64,000 nt of DNA, from contig JADJBS010000002.1 in assembly GCA_016703665.1 (NCBI GenBank), positions 451,964 through 515,963 of the forward strand, written 5' to 3'. This DNA comes from Candidatus Defluviibacillus avedoerensis. Its GTDB lineage: Bacteria; Pseudomonadota; Gammaproteobacteria; Burkholderiales; Burkholderiaceae_C. The translations under genes were made by a program, and so were the position numbers. This document shows positions 26,916-36,389 of this stretch, one piece after another. The notes below the pieces were generated by a model that saw nothing but the letters and a program-made list of their open reading frames with translations, was not told the DNA's origin and did not search any database. How positions within the stretch are numbered: the first letter of the stretch is position 1; each line of letters begins with the position of its first letter.

Positions 26916-27335
26916 TTAGCTACATTTGGCCTTGATGTCTTCGGGTACTGGAATCGCCTTGATGCGGTCCGGGTTGCCCTCAGGGTGGATCACAAAGGCA
27001 CGGGTTTCAAAGCCTTCGCAAAGCACATCGTCACCACGCTTGACGGTGTGTTTCTGGATGAATACCTTGTCGCGCCATTCGGTCACACTGGTGTAGATCT
27101 GGATGCGCTCGCCGTAGGTGGCGGGGCGCATGAACTTGGTGTTGATCTCCAGCAGCGGGGTGCCGATGATGCCCGTGGTCTTCTTGAGTTCGCGCCACGG
27201 GGGCACACCGCACTTCACAAAGAAGTTCAGCGAAGAGGCATCCATCCATTTGGAGAAGTTGGGGAAGAACACGATGCCTGCGGGGTCGCAGTCACCAAAC
27301 ATCACTTCCACTTCGTAAACAACGGTTTTGGTCAT
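26916..27335 (-). CDS. Hotdog thioesterase (4-hydroxybenzoyl-CoA thioesterase-like)
   Basis: 139 aa from ATG 27335; the longer frame to 27518 reads through a REP-like repeat and is rejected. The N-terminal motif VMFGDCDPAGIVFFPNF has the catalytic Asp of the 4HBT family, followed by the hotdog helix. It probably hydrolyses an aromatic acyl-CoA. Together with the ligase, hydratase, dehydrogenase and thiolase of the same operon it would release the shortened aromatic acid. A 154-nt gap with a REP-like element separates it from the upstream SDR. Confidence 0.88.
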   Translation of the reverse strand: MTKTVVYEVEVMFGDCDPAGIVFFPNFSKWMDASSLNFFVKCGVPPWRELKKTTGIIGTPLLEINTKFMRPATYGERIQIYTSVTEWRDKVFIQKHTVKRGDDVLCEGFETRAFVIHPEGNPDRIKAIPVPEDIKAKCS

Positions 27336-27415
27336 ATTTCTATCTTCAGTTGCCAGAGTTGGCGCGGAGTATGCAGACCACTGTGCGAGCCCAGCGAACA
27401 CTGTGGAACCGGCTT

Positions 27416-27487
27416 CGCCGGGCCACCGGTGTTGCCCCCTGAGGGGGTATGCGGCTACACGCAGTGAGCAAGCAACGGGGGGGAACC
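27416..27487. repeat. Intergenic REP-like element
   Basis: CCGGCTTCGCCGG is a small hairpin, followed by GCCCCCTGAGGGGG, a spacer with ACACGCAGTG, and a G7 run. It has the same arrangement as the elements inside the oxidoreductase gene (12172) and cobQ (53589). It lies between operon genes and may affect message stability. Confidence 0.6.
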
Positions 27488-27489
27488 TG

Positions 27490-28254
27490 TTACCGTGGTG
27501 CCATGCGCAGGGCGCCATCCAGACGGATGACTTCGCCGTTGAGGTGGCCGTTGCTCACGATGTGGCAGGCCAGCTGGGCAAATTCTTCGGGCTTACCCAG
27601 GCGGGCGGGGAAGGGAATGCTGGCGGCCAGCGACGCCTGAATCGGCTCAGGCAGGGTGCGCAGCAGCGGGGTTGCAAACAGGCCTGGCGCAATGGTGCAG
27701 ACGCGGATGCCGTGCTGGGCCAGGTCGCGTGCCATGGGCAGGGTCATGCCTGCTACACCGGCTTTGGATGCGCTGTAGGCCTGTTGGCCCACTTGGCCGT
27801 CAAAAGCGGCGACCGATGCGGTGAACACCATCGCGCCACGTTCGCCGTCTTCGCCAGGTTCGGTCTTGGCGCAAGCAGCGGCAAACAGACGGGCCACGTT
27901 ATAGGTGCCGATCAGGTTCACGTTGACCACCTTGGCAAAGTCTTCCAGCGGTGCGGCGTTGCCGTCTTTGCCCACCACGCGCTTGGCGCTGCCAATGCCT
28001 GCGATCTGCATCAGGATGCGGGCAGGGCCGTGGGCGGCGGCGGCTTCGCTGATGGCGGCCTGCACGCTGTCGCCATTGGTCACGTCGCACTGGATGCCAA
28101 TGCCTCCGATCTCGGCGGCCACCTTTTGCGCGTTGACCAAATTAACGTCCAGGATGGCAACCTTGGCGCCCAGTCGTGCCAGTTCACGTGCGGTGGCTTC
28201 GCCCAAGCCCGACCCGCCGCCAGTGACCAATGCTGCTTGTCCTTGAATGTTCAT
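27490..28254 (-). CDS. SDR, 3-hydroxyacyl-CoA dehydrogenase-like (HSD17B10 type)
   Basis: 254 aa. TGGGSGLG at the N-terminus binds NAD, CDVTN follows near 58, and the catalytic set reads FTASVAAFDGQVGQQAYSAS with YSASK. C-terminal APGLFATPLL is characteristic of the type II 3-hydroxyacyl-CoA dehydrogenases. In the operon it fits the third step of a beta-oxidation cycle, between the enoyl-CoA hydratase and the thiolase. The upstream gap of 104 nt to the thiolase gene may contain a secondary promoter. Confidence 0.88.
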   Translation of the reverse strand: MNIQGQAALVTGGGSGLGEATARELARLGAKVAILDVNLVNAQKVAAEIGGIGIQCDVTNGDSVQAAISEAAAAHGPARILMQIAGIGSAKRVVGKDGNAAPLEDFAKVVNVNLIGTYNVARLFAAACAKTEPGEDGERGAMVFTASVAAFDGQVGQQAYSASKAGVAGMTLPMARDLAQHGIRVCTIAPGLFATPLLRTLPEPIQASLAASIPFPARLGKPEEFAQLACHIVSNGHLNGEVIRLDGALRMAPR

Positions 28255-28358
28255 GCTGTGCCTCTTAAGATGGTTTACTATAAAAAATGTAGCTAACTAT
28301 GTTTGTGGAATATGCCGAAAATGCAGTTTTATCCTAAATTCATGCGCCTAAGGTCAAA

Positions 28359-29621
28359 TCAGACGCCATCCGGGTTTTCCAGCAACAAGGCAATGCCCTG
28401 GCCGCCGCCCACACAGGCTGACGAGATGCCGTAGCGGATGCCTTTGAGCTGCATGTGTCGCGCCAGGGTGATGGTCAGGCGAACACCGGTGGCCGCCAGT
28501 GGGTGGCCGAGGGCAATGGCACCACCGTTGACATTGAGCTTGGCCAGGTCAAGGCCCAACTCGCGTCCCACAGCCAGGGTTTGTGCGCCCTGAGCTTCGT
28601 TGATTTCAAAGCAGCCAATCTGGTCCAGCGTGAGGCCAGCGCGCTCTAGCAGCAAGCGAATGGCCGGCGCCGGGCCAATGCCCATGATCTCGGGTGGCAC
28701 GCCCACAGCGGCTGACGCTACCAAGCGGGCCAGCGGTTTCTTGCCTTGCGCTTTGGCGTGATCACGAACATAGGCGCCAGACGCAACGACTGCTGCCGCT
28801 GCCGCGTCTACCAGGGCGGCGCTGTTGCCGCCAGTCTGCACGCCGCCTTCATAAACGGGCTTGAGCTTGGCCAGCACCTCAGTAGGGGAGATGCGCGCAT
28901 GGGTGTCCTGCGCCACTTCGGTGGCCTTGCCTTGCAGCCGGATGCCGCGTGGCTTGTAGCCTTCGACCTCAAACTTCTCGGTGATCACCGGCACGATCTC
29001 GCCCGCATGAAAGCCCGCCTGCTGCGCGGCCACTGCCTTGGCGAAGGAGTCTGACGCAAACTGGTCGACGTCTTCCCGGCTGATGCTGTACTTTTTGGCC
29101 AGATTCTCGGCCGTCTGGATCATGTTGATGCCAGCGGCGGGGTCTTTGAGTGCCTCCCACATGTAATCCTTGAAACCCACGGGTGCGCCTAGCTTGAAGC
29201 CAGTGCGGTGGTCAAAGGCGGCAATCGGGTTGCGCGTCATGCTCTCGGTGCCGACCACCAGGGCTGCGTCGCACTGGCCGCCCTGAATGTGTTCACCCGC
29301 CTGGCGAAACAGCTCAAAGCCGGTGCCGCAAATGCGCTGCGCCATGATGGCGGGCACCTCCAGCGGCACGCCTGCGTACAGGCCAATGTGGCGCGGCAAA
29401 AAGAACTGGTCAAAGTCGCCAGGGGCCATGTTGCCCGTGACCACCGAGCCAATGTGCTCGCCGGGCACGGCAGCCCGGGACAGTGCTGCGCGCGCCGCTT
29501 TGATGCCCAGGTCAGTGGGGGAGATGTGGCCCAGCGCGCCACAGTAATCCACCATCGGGGTGCGCACGCCGTCGAGCATCCACACGTCGGCAAAGGCGTT
29601 GAAGAAACCGGGTTTTTTCAT
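28359..29621 (-). CDS. Acetyl-CoA acetyltransferase / thiolase
   Basis: 420-aa thiolase. The acyl-accepting Cys is in RICGTGFELF, the His in ALGHPLAATG, and the second Cys in SSACVGGGQG. It cleaves a 3-oxoacyl-CoA with CoA. Located 24 nt after livF, inside the operon with ligase, hydratase and dehydrogenase, it completes a CoA-dependent side-chain shortening route. The N-terminus (KKPGFFNAFADVWMLDG) is a little longer than in FadA-type thiolases. Confidence 0.92.
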   Translation of the reverse strand: MKKPGFFNAFADVWMLDGVRTPMVDYCGALGHISPTDLGIKAARAALSRAAVPGEHIGSVVTGNMAPGDFDQFFLPRHIGLYAGVPLEVPAIMAQRICGTGFELFRQAGEHIQGGQCDAALVVGTESMTRNPIAAFDHRTGFKLGAPVGFKDYMWEALKDPAAGINMIQTAENLAKKYSISREDVDQFASDSFAKAVAAQQAGFHAGEIVPVITEKFEVEGYKPRGIRLQGKATEVAQDTHARISPTEVLAKLKPVYEGGVQTGGNSAALVDAAAAAVVASGAYVRDHAKAQGKKPLARLVASAAVGVPPEIMGIGPAPAIRLLLERAGLTLDQIGCFEINEAQGAQTLAVGRELGLDLAKLNVNGGAIALGHPLAATGVRLTITLARHMQLKGIRYGISSACVGGGQGIALLLENPDGV

Positions 29622-29645
29622 CAGAGGCTTTCTTGGGTCGTCGGT

Positions 29646-30380
29646 TTATGCGGCCTTCTTGGCAGCGCCGAGATAAGTGTCAATCACGCGGGGATCATTG
29701 GCGAGTTCGTTGGCAGGGCCTTCGAGCGCGATCTCGCCCATCTCCAGCACATAGCCGTGGTCGGCCACAGCCAGCGCTGCGCGGGCGTTTTGTTCCACCA
29801 GCACAATGGTCACGCCGGTCTTGCGCAAGCTTTCGATGATGCCGAAGATCTCGCGCACGATCAGCGGGGCCAGGCCCAGGCTGGGCTCGTCCAGCATCAG
29901 CAGGGTGGGGCGCGACATCATGGCGCGGCCCACGGCCAGCATCTGGCGCTCACCACCAGACAGCGTGCCTGCTTCCTGCACGCGGCGCTCTTTCAGGCGG
30001 GGGAAGATTTGGTAAACCACATCCAGCTGCTCGCGCCATTGGCGGTTGCCCTGGCGCATTTGCCTGAAGCCGCCCAACAAGAGGTTGTCTTCAACCGGCA
30101 TGGTGCCAAACAGCTCGCGCTTTTCAGGCACCAGGGCAATGCCCAGCATGACGCGCTCTTCTAGCGACATCGACTGGATGGCCTGGCCTTGAAACTCGAT
30201 GCTGCCCCGCACGGGCAGAACCCCCATCAAGGCATTCAAAAAAGTAGACTTGCCAGCCCCGTTAGGCCCAATGACCGTGACCACACTGCCTTTGGGGGCG
30301 GAGAGGTTGATACCGTGAAGCACCTCGGCGCGGCCGTAGCCGGCTTGCAAGCCACGGACTGTCAAAACAGCTTGTGTCAT
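29646..30380 (-). CDS. livF: Branched-chain amino acid-type ABC transporter ATP-binding protein
   Basis: 244-aa ABC ATPase. Walker A is GPNGAGKST, the signature is LSGGERQ, and Walker B is LLMLDEPSLGLAP, all typical of LivF. It is the second ATPase of the transporter, 16 nt downstream of the fused permease-ATPase gene. Despite the Liv name such systems often import aromatic acids; the surrounding CoA ligase and beta-oxidation genes point to a phenylpropanoid substrate. Confidence 0.9.
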   Translation of the reverse strand: MTQAVLTVRGLQAGYGRAEVLHGINLSAPKGSVVTVIGPNGAGKSTFLNALMGVLPVRGSIEFQGQAIQSMSLEERVMLGIALVPEKRELFGTMPVEDNLLLGGFRQMRQGNRQWREQLDVVYQIFPRLKERRVQEAGTLSGGERQMLAVGRAMMSRPTLLMLDEPSLGLAPLIVREIFGIIESLRKTGVTIVLVEQNARAALAVADHGYVLEMGEIALEGPANELANDPRVIDTYLGAAKKAA

Positions 30381-30396
30381 CTCTGCGGCTCCCGTC

Positions 30397-32190
30397 TCAA
30401 TGTTCCATGCCCAGGTACGCAGCGCGCACCTGTGGGCTTTGCTGCACCTCGGCCGGAGTGCCTTCCATGAGCTTGGTGCCGAACTCCATCACCACGATGT
30501 GGTCGGTCACGTCCATGACCAGTTCCATGTCGTGTTCCACCAGCAAAATGCTCATGCCCTCGGCTTGCAATTGCCGCAGCACCGCTCCCAGCGCCTGCTT
30601 TTCTTTGTGGCGAAGGCCAGCGGCAGGTTCGTCCAGCAGCAGCAGGGCTGGGTCTGAGCACAGGGCCCGGGCGATTTCCATCAGGCGTTGCGGCCCCATG
30701 GCCAGATTGCCCGCCAGCTCATGCATGGAGGCTCCCATGCCAATGCGCTCTAGTTGGCGCGCGGCCTCGCGCAGCAGGCTTTGCTCTTCGGCACGGTCAA
30801 GGCGAAGCATGGAGGACAGCGCGTTTTCACTGCCACGCAATTGAGCACCGAGTGCGACGTTCTCGAGCACAGTCAGCTCGGGAATCATCTTCACATGCTG
30901 AAAGGTGCGGCTCATGCCGCGGGCCGAAATTTCACGCGATGGAAGGCCGCTGATCACGTTGCCCCTGAACTTGACCGTGCCCGAAGTCAGGCCCAGCACG
31001 CCAGTGATCAGGTTGAAGGTGGTGGACTTGCCCGCACCGTTGGGGCCAATCAGCCCCACGATCTGGCCTGCCTGGATGGAAAAGCCCACATCTTTGACGG
31101 CGACCAGCCCTCCAAATTCTTTGCGAATGGTGTCGACTTCGAGCACGGTCTCACCTTTTGCAGGCTTGGTGCGTTCAGCCAAAGGTGCTGCGTTGTGCCA
31201 GTCTTCCACACGGTCTGGTTTGGGCAAAAAGCGGCCGACCAGCGACCAAATGCCGTCGGGCAGGTACTTGAGCACCAGCACCAGCACGATGCCGAACACG
31301 ATCACCTCGTAGCTGCCGCTGGTGCCAATCAGCTTGGGCAGCACTTGAAGCTCGTCCTCCAGCAGCTTGGTCATCACCGAGCCGCTGATGGCACCCCAGA
31401 CAAAGCCTGCGCCGCCCAGCACGGTCATGAACAGGTACTCAATGCCCATCTTGAGGCCGAAGGGCGATGGATTGACTGAATGCTGAAAGTGCGCAAACAA
31501 CCAACCAGAAATGCTGGCAAAAACGGCCGCAATCAAGAAGATGCCGACCTTGTGGCGCAGCGTGTCCACGCCCATGGCCTCGGCCATCAGCACGGACGAA
31601 CGCATGGCACGGATGGCACGCCCCGTGCGCGAGTCCAGCAAGTTAAGCAATGCAAAAGCGCCAATCAGCACGGCGCTCCAGGCAAGTACAAAAAAGTAGC
31701 GTCCCTGGCTGATGTCTACGCCGAACAGGTTCAGGCCTGGCACGCCCAGCAAACCGTCGTATTTGCCCAATGCGTCCATGTTGCCCATCAGGTAATACAG
31801 CGACAGGCCCCAGGCGATGGTGGCCAGCGGCAGGTAGTGCCCTGACATGCTGAGAGTGACCCAGCCCACGATCAGCGCACTGACAATGGTGATGGCCAGG
31901 CCGACAAACAGGGTCAACCAGGGCGACCAGCCCATGTTGACCGTCATGTACGCACTGGTGTAAGCGCCAATGCCCACGAAAGCGGCTTGTCCAAAAGAGG
32001 TCAAGCCACCAATGCCGGTGAGTAGCACCAAGCCCAAGACGACCAGGCTATACAGCGCGATGTAATTGAGTTGGGTAATCCAGAATTCTGGGACGGGCGA
32101 TACCGCATACAGCAGCATGCAGGCGAAAACGGTCACGCGTTGCGCCTTGGCAGAGTGAATCCAGTGTTGGAGTTGTGTGGGAAGTGCCAT
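30397..32190 (-). CDS. Fused ABC permease (LivM) and ATPase (LivG)
   Basis: 597 aa from ATG 32190, one base after the livH stop. The first ~310 residues are a hydrophobic LivM permease with several membrane helices. The C-terminal ~250 residues are a LivG ATPase with Walker A GLIGPNGAGKST, signature LAMGPQRLMEIARAL, and Walker B ALLLLDEPAAGL. No stop or frame change lies between the halves. In most Liv systems livM and livG are separate; fusions of this type are known in Burkholderiales. Confidence 0.9.
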   Translation of the reverse strand: MALPTQLQHWIHSAKAQRVTVFACMLLYAVSPVPEFWITQLNYIALYSLVVLGLVLLTGIGGLTSFGQAAFVGIGAYTSAYMTVNMGWSPWLTLFVGLAITIVSALIVGWVTLSMSGHYLPLATIAWGLSLYYLMGNMDALGKYDGLLGVPGLNLFGVDISQGRYFFVLAWSAVLIGAFALLNLLDSRTGRAIRAMRSSVLMAEAMGVDTLRHKVGIFLIAAVFASISGWLFAHFQHSVNPSPFGLKMGIEYLFMTVLGGAGFVWGAISGSVMTKLLEDELQVLPKLIGTSGSYEVIVFGIVLVLVLKYLPDGIWSLVGRFLPKPDRVEDWHNAAPLAERTKPAKGETVLEVDTIRKEFGGLVAVKDVGFSIQAGQIVGLIGPNGAGKSTTFNLITGVLGLTSGTVKFRGNVISGLPSREISARGMSRTFQHVKMIPELTVLENVALGAQLRGSENALSSMLRLDRAEEQSLLREAARQLERIGMGASMHELAGNLAMGPQRLMEIARALCSDPALLLLDEPAAGLRHKEKQALGAVLRQLQAEGMSILLVEHDMELVMDVTDHIVVMEFGTKLMEGTPAEVQQSPQVRAAYLGMEH

Positions 32191-32191
32191 G

Positions 32192-33229
32192 TCAATGTTC
32201 CTCAGAATGGCCACCGGTGACCGAGCGCCACACCAGAATCGGCAGCACCAGCGAGAACACCACGACCTCCTTGAACGCGCTGGCCCAGAAGGAGGCAAAA
32301 GCCTCGACTGTGCCAACGAACAGCGCGCCGAGCAGCGCACCGGGGTAACTCGACAGTCCTGCAATCACGGCTGCCACAAAGCCCTTGAGGCCGATCAAGA
32401 AGCCCGAGTCATAGAACACGGTGGTGGTGGGGCCAATCAGCAGGCCCGACAGCGCACCAATCAACGCAGCCATTGCGAAGGTAAGTTGACCCGCAGCATT
32501 GCTGGAAATGCCCATGAGGCGCGCACCCAGACGGTTGATGGCCGTGGCGCGCAATGCCTTGCCGTAGAGCGAGCGTTCAAAGAACAGCCACAGCAGCACG
32601 ATGAGAGCAAACGACACGGCAAAAATGATGATGGCTTGGCCCGACAGCGCCAGTGGCCCCCAGGACAGCCGCAGGTCCCAGAACGCTGGGTTGCGAAAGC
32701 CTTCGGCGCCGAAGAACAGCAGGCCAAGACCTGTCATGGCGAAATGCACGCCTACCGACACGATCAGCAGAACCAGCGGTGTTGCCGCCTCAAGCGACTG
32801 GTACGCCACGCGGTAAACCAGGGGGCCAAACGCGGTGACGACGGCGGTGGCCAGCACGGCCTGTATGGCGAGTGGAAAGTTGTAAGGGGCAGCCCAGGCC
32901 GTGACGCCAGCAATTAGCAGTGGCGGCATCAACGTTTTGACGGATGCTTTCAGCGCGCGCGCGGCGTTTTGCTGATGCTGCCACTGGGTGGCGCCTTCCA
33001 TAAGGGCTGCAACGACGGCCAGAATGATCAGTAGCCAGACGGTGCCGGGCACCTTGCCAGTTTGAAGAATCGCCAGGGTAAGCGCGCCATAGGCGACGAA
33101 TTCACCCTGCGGAATGAAGATGACGCGCGTGACGGCAAAAACCAGCACGGTTGCCAGACCAAGCAGGGCATAGATGGCACCGCTGGTCAGACCGTCGAGC
33201 AGCAGGATGCTGGCAATCGATGCGTCCAT
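32192..33229 (-). CDS. livH: ABC transporter permease (LivH type)
   Basis: 345-aa membrane protein with 8 or more hydrophobic helices and LivH-typical segments (DGLTSGAIYALLGLATVLVFAVTR at the N-terminus, GALSGLLIGPTTTVF). An extra loop of about 45 residues after the third helix (AALMEGATQWQHQQ) makes it longer than E. coli LivH. It pairs with the LivM half of the next gene to form the channel. A perfect hairpin lies between it and the receptor gene upstream. Confidence 0.88.
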   Translation of the reverse strand: MDASIASILLLDGLTSGAIYALLGLATVLVFAVTRVIFIPQGEFVAYGALTLAILQTGKVPGTVWLLIILAVVAALMEGATQWQHQQNAARALKASVKTLMPPLLIAGVTAWAAPYNFPLAIQAVLATAVVTAFGPLVYRVAYQSLEAATPLVLLIVSVGVHFAMTGLGLLFFGAEGFRNPAFWDLRLSWGPLALSGQAIIIFAVSFALIVLLWLFFERSLYGKALRATAINRLGARLMGISSNAAGQLTFAMAALIGALSGLLIGPTTTVFYDSGFLIGLKGFVAAVIAGLSSYPGALLGALFVGTVEAFASFWASAFKEVVVFSLVLPILVWRSVTGGHSEEH

Positions 33230-33261
33230 TTGAATACCTTGAAATGAGAAGAGTAAAACTG

Positions 33262-33281
33262 GCCGCCCTGCGCAGGGCGGC
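33262..33281 (-). promoter_or_regulatory. Perfect 20-bp palindrome in the livK-livH gap
   Basis: GCCGCCCTGC/GCAGGGCGGC can form a strong hairpin in the message. Without a T-run it is not a classical terminator. Such hairpins after receptor genes usually protect the upstream message and allow more receptor than permease. Confidence 0.6.
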
Positions 33282-33305
33282 TCAGTTGCGAACAGCCCGT
33301 AGGGC

Positions 33306-34439
33306 TTATTCCATCTTGAAGTCGCCGTTGACGACCTTGACGATCACGCCCGTGTCCAGGGTGAAGCCCCAATGATCTTCTTTTGACCAGTTGAGCACAC
33401 CATGGGCGACGACAGTGCGGCCCATGGTTTCCAGCGCGTCCTTGAGCGCAGCGCGGAATTCTGGCGTGCCAGGCTTGGCCTTCTTCAGCGCCATGGGGAC
33501 GGCTTTTTCCAGCACCAAAGGCACGTCATAGGCGTGACCACCAAACTGGTTGTGCGAATCGGCACCATAGGCAGCGCCGTACTTGACCATGTAGTCCATG
33601 GCCAGCTTCTTGGAGGGGTTGCTGTCGGGCAACTGCTCGGGTGCCAGCACTGGGCCGGTGACCACGTAAGTGCCTTCGACGGCCTTACCACCGACGCGGG
33701 GCAGGTCTTTGGTGGCAGCGGCATGGGTTTGGTAGAACTTACCCTTGAAGCCGCGGTCTACCAGGCCGAGTTGAGGCATGGCAGCGCCAGAGCCAGAGGC
33801 CACGACCAGCATGGCATCTGGATTGGCGGCGACCAGCTTCAGTGCCTGGGCCGTTACGCTGGTGTCTGCTCGCGCAAAACGCTCAGCGGCGATGATCTTG
33901 ATGCCTTGCTTTTCACCTTCTGCTGTAAAGGCCTGCAGCCATTGCTCGCCATAGGCGTCGGTGTAGCCCAGGAAACCCACCGTCTTCACGCCCATTTTTT
34001 TCATGTGGGCAGCGATGGCGTGCGCCATCACCACATTGGACTGTGGCATGCGGAACGACCATGCGTCCTTGCCAGGTGGCAGCCCCATGGGCGTGGCAGC
34101 CAGTTGCACGGTCTTGGATTCCATGGCTACGTCGGCCATGGCAATGCCCACGGGGGTAGCGGCGGATCCGACAATCACGTCCACCTTGTCTTCAGTGACG
34201 AAGCGGCGAGCGTTTTTGACGCCAGCAGTGGGGTCGGTGGCGTCGTCCAGCACGATGACCTTGACCTTTTCGCCGCCAATGGTGGTGGGCCAGAGCTTGA
34301 CTTGGTTGCCCATTGGGATGCCCAGGCCAGAGGCTGGGCCTGTCAGCGGCAAGCTGACGCCGATGGTGAGGTCAGCCAGCGCGCTGCCAGAGAATGCCAG
34401 CACGGCGGCTGCGGCGATGAGGTTCAAACGGATTTTCAT
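33306..34439 (-). CDS. livK: ABC transporter substrate-binding protein (LivK-like)
   Basis: 377 aa from ATG 34439, with AGGAGA 6 nt upstream. A signal peptide ends after GSALA, followed by DLTIGVSLPLTGPASGLG, the usual start of a Peripla_BP_6 receptor. The DUF-like Liv fold continues with VIVGSAATPVG and MGVKTVGFLGYTDAYG. It supplies substrate to LivH and the fused LivM/LivG. Ligand-pocket residues cannot be judged from sequence alone; operon partners suggest an aromatic carboxylate. Confidence 0.88.
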   Translation of the reverse strand: MKIRLNLIAAAAVLAFSGSALADLTIGVSLPLTGPASGLGIPMGNQVKLWPTTIGGEKVKVIVLDDATDPTAGVKNARRFVTEDKVDVIVGSAATPVGIAMADVAMESKTVQLAATPMGLPPGKDAWSFRMPQSNVVMAHAIAAHMKKMGVKTVGFLGYTDAYGEQWLQAFTAEGEKQGIKIIAAERFARADTSVTAQALKLVAANPDAMLVVASGSGAAMPQLGLVDRGFKGKFYQTHAAATKDLPRVGGKAVEGTYVVTGPVLAPEQLPDSNPSKKLAMDYMVKYGAAYGADSHNQFGGHAYDVPLVLEKAVPMALKKAKPGTPEFRAALKDALETMGRTVVAHGVLNWSKEDHWGFTLDTGVIVKVVNGDFKME

Positions 34440-34497
34440 GCTTGTCTCCTGATACGGATGGGTTGGTGGTGAAGGACGGGTTGAAAGGGGTGCCAGC

Positions 34498-36357
34498 TTA
34501 AGCTGCTGGGCTGGCTTTGACAATGTAGTGCAAGCGGTCTTCGTGCAGGGCTGCCACTGTCTCGGCACGGTGGGCTAGTACGGCGCGCTGATTGATGGAG
34601 CCTTTGTCTGTGATCTCGCCACGGTCGATGGTGGGGGGCTCTGAAAGCAAGCACATGCGCGCAATGCGGTTGGCACTGCCCGTTGCTGTCTTGGCGAGTT
34701 CGTCTGCAATTTCCTGGAACTTCGCCAGAACAGCCGGGCTGTTCAGCACGTCTGCCAGGGGTGCGTCGCCCCCTAGTCCGCTCAAAGGGCGTACTGCCTG
34801 GGTGGGGAACACCATTGCGCCCACTTCCTTGAGATTGAGGCCCGTCAGCACCACATCCTGGATGTAGGGTGCGCCGGCTGCGATGATCTTGCCGCGCAAG
34901 GGGCCAACGCTCACAAAGGTGCCTGTGGCGAGTTTGAAGTCTTCGGCAATGCGGCCGTCAAACTTGAGGCCCAGGTGGATATCGGTTTCGTCGATCCACT
35001 TGACCGCGTCACCAGTGCAGAAGAAGCCTTCTTCGTCAAATGCCTCGGACGTTTCCACCTGCGCGCGCCAGTAACCAGGCGTGATGTTGGGGCCACGGTA
35101 GCGGACCTCGGTTTTGTCTCCGGATGCCACCAGTTTCAGCTCCAGTCCGGGGGTGGGTACGCCCAAATCGCCAGCCCGCACGTTCGGGTTGGTCACAAAG
35201 ATGCCAAAAGGGCCGCTCTCTGTCATGCCCAGACCTGTGGTCATGACGATGCGCTCACCCACCTCTCGCTCCTGCGATTCATACAGGCTGTCCCAGATAG
35301 GCTGAGCCAATGCGGCACCCGCGTAGAAGAACATCTTGACGCGCGACAGCAGCTTGGCCCGCAAGGCGTCGTCGGTCTTCATGGCGTTGGCGATGGCTTC
35401 AAAACCGGTGGGCACATTGAAGTACACGGTGGGCGCAATTTCGCGCAGGTTGCGCAGCGTCTCGTTGATCAGCGCGGGCGTGGGCTTGCCGTCGTCGATG
35501 TACAGCGTGCCGCCATGGAACACCACCATGCCAAAGTTGTGGTTGCCACCAAACGTGTGGTTCCAGGGCAGCCAGTCGATCAGTACCAGTGGGTCTTCGG
35601 CCAGCACGGGCATGGACTGGGACATTTGCTGTTGGTTGGCGCACCACATGCGATTGGTGTTGATCACCGCCTTGGGCATCTTGGTAGAGCCGCTGGTAAA
35701 CAGGAACTTGACAATGGTGTCGGGCCCCGTGGCCTGCATGGCGGCATCGACCGATGCTGTGGCAGGTATGGCAGCCAGATCAGCGAAAGACGTGACGCTA
35801 CGGCCATTGACCTTGCCTGACGTCATCAACACTTCACAGTCGGCGGCAACGGTGGCTTCAATTGCGCGTGCATAGCGCTCATCTGCAGCAAACACCATAC
35901 CGGGTGTGACGGTACGCAGCACATGCTTGAGCTTGTCAAAGTCCTGGCTGATCAGAGAGTAGGGCGGTGATGTCGGGACAAAAGGCACCCCCGCCACCAT
36001 GCAACCCAGGGCCAAAAGGGCGTGTTCCAGGTCATTCTCGGACAGGATGACCACGGGCCTTTCAGCGCTCAAGCCTCGGTTAATCAGGCCCTGGGCAATG
36101 TTGCGCGCGGTGGCCCAGGCCTGGGCATAGCTCACATGGCGCCAATCGCCCGTACTTCCATCAGCAAGTTTCACCCGGCGTGCCATGAAGCTGCGCTCTG
36201 GCGCGGCGGTTGCCCAGTGTTGCAGGCGGTCGGTCATGCGCGTGGGGAAGTCTTTGAGCTGCTGTTCGGCATGGAGGTAATGCACGCCTTTGGCACCATC
36301 TCGCAGGGCAACGCGGCGCACGCCGAAGGTCAAAGGACGGAATTTGGGGCTGCTCAT
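34498..36357 (-). CDS. Feruloyl-CoA synthetase-like acyl-CoA ligase
   Basis: 619-aa member of the ANL superfamily. The phosphate-binding loop is FLFTSGSTKMPKAV, the A5 motif TTGLGMTESGP, and the hinge follows FDGRIAEDFKLATG. Length and C-terminal segment agree with feruloyl-CoA synthetases that lack the usual terminal extension of acetyl-CoA synthetase. It activates hydroxycinnamic or related acids with ATP and CoA. It is flanked by an enoyl-CoA hydratase (gap 32 nt) and the transporter receptor, which suits uptake and activation of one substrate. Confidence 0.88.
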   Translation of the reverse strand: MSSPKFRPLTFGVRRVALRDGAKGVHYLHAEQQLKDFPTRMTDRLQHWATAAPERSFMARRVKLADGSTGDWRHVSYAQAWATARNIAQGLINRGLSAERPVVILSENDLEHALLALGCMVAGVPFVPTSPPYSLISQDFDKLKHVLRTVTPGMVFAADERYARAIEATVAADCEVLMTSGKVNGRSVTSFADLAAIPATASVDAAMQATGPDTIVKFLFTSGSTKMPKAVINTNRMWCANQQQMSQSMPVLAEDPLVLIDWLPWNHTFGGNHNFGMVVFHGGTLYIDDGKPTPALINETLRNLREIAPTVYFNVPTGFEAIANAMKTDDALRAKLLSRVKMFFYAGAALAQPIWDSLYESQEREVGERIVMTTGLGMTESGPFGIFVTNPNVRAGDLGVPTPGLELKLVASGDKTEVRYRGPNITPGYWRAQVETSEAFDEEGFFCTGDAVKWIDETDIHLGLKFDGRIAEDFKLATGTFVSVGPLRGKIIAAGAPYIQDVVLTGLNLKEVGAMVFPTQAVRPLSGLGGDAPLADVLNSPAVLAKFQEIADELAKTATGSANRIARMCLLSEPPTIDRGEITDKGSINQRAVLAHRAETVAALHEDRLHYIVKASPAA

Positions 36358-36389
36358 GTGATGTCTGTCTCCGTGAGTGGGTATGAGGC

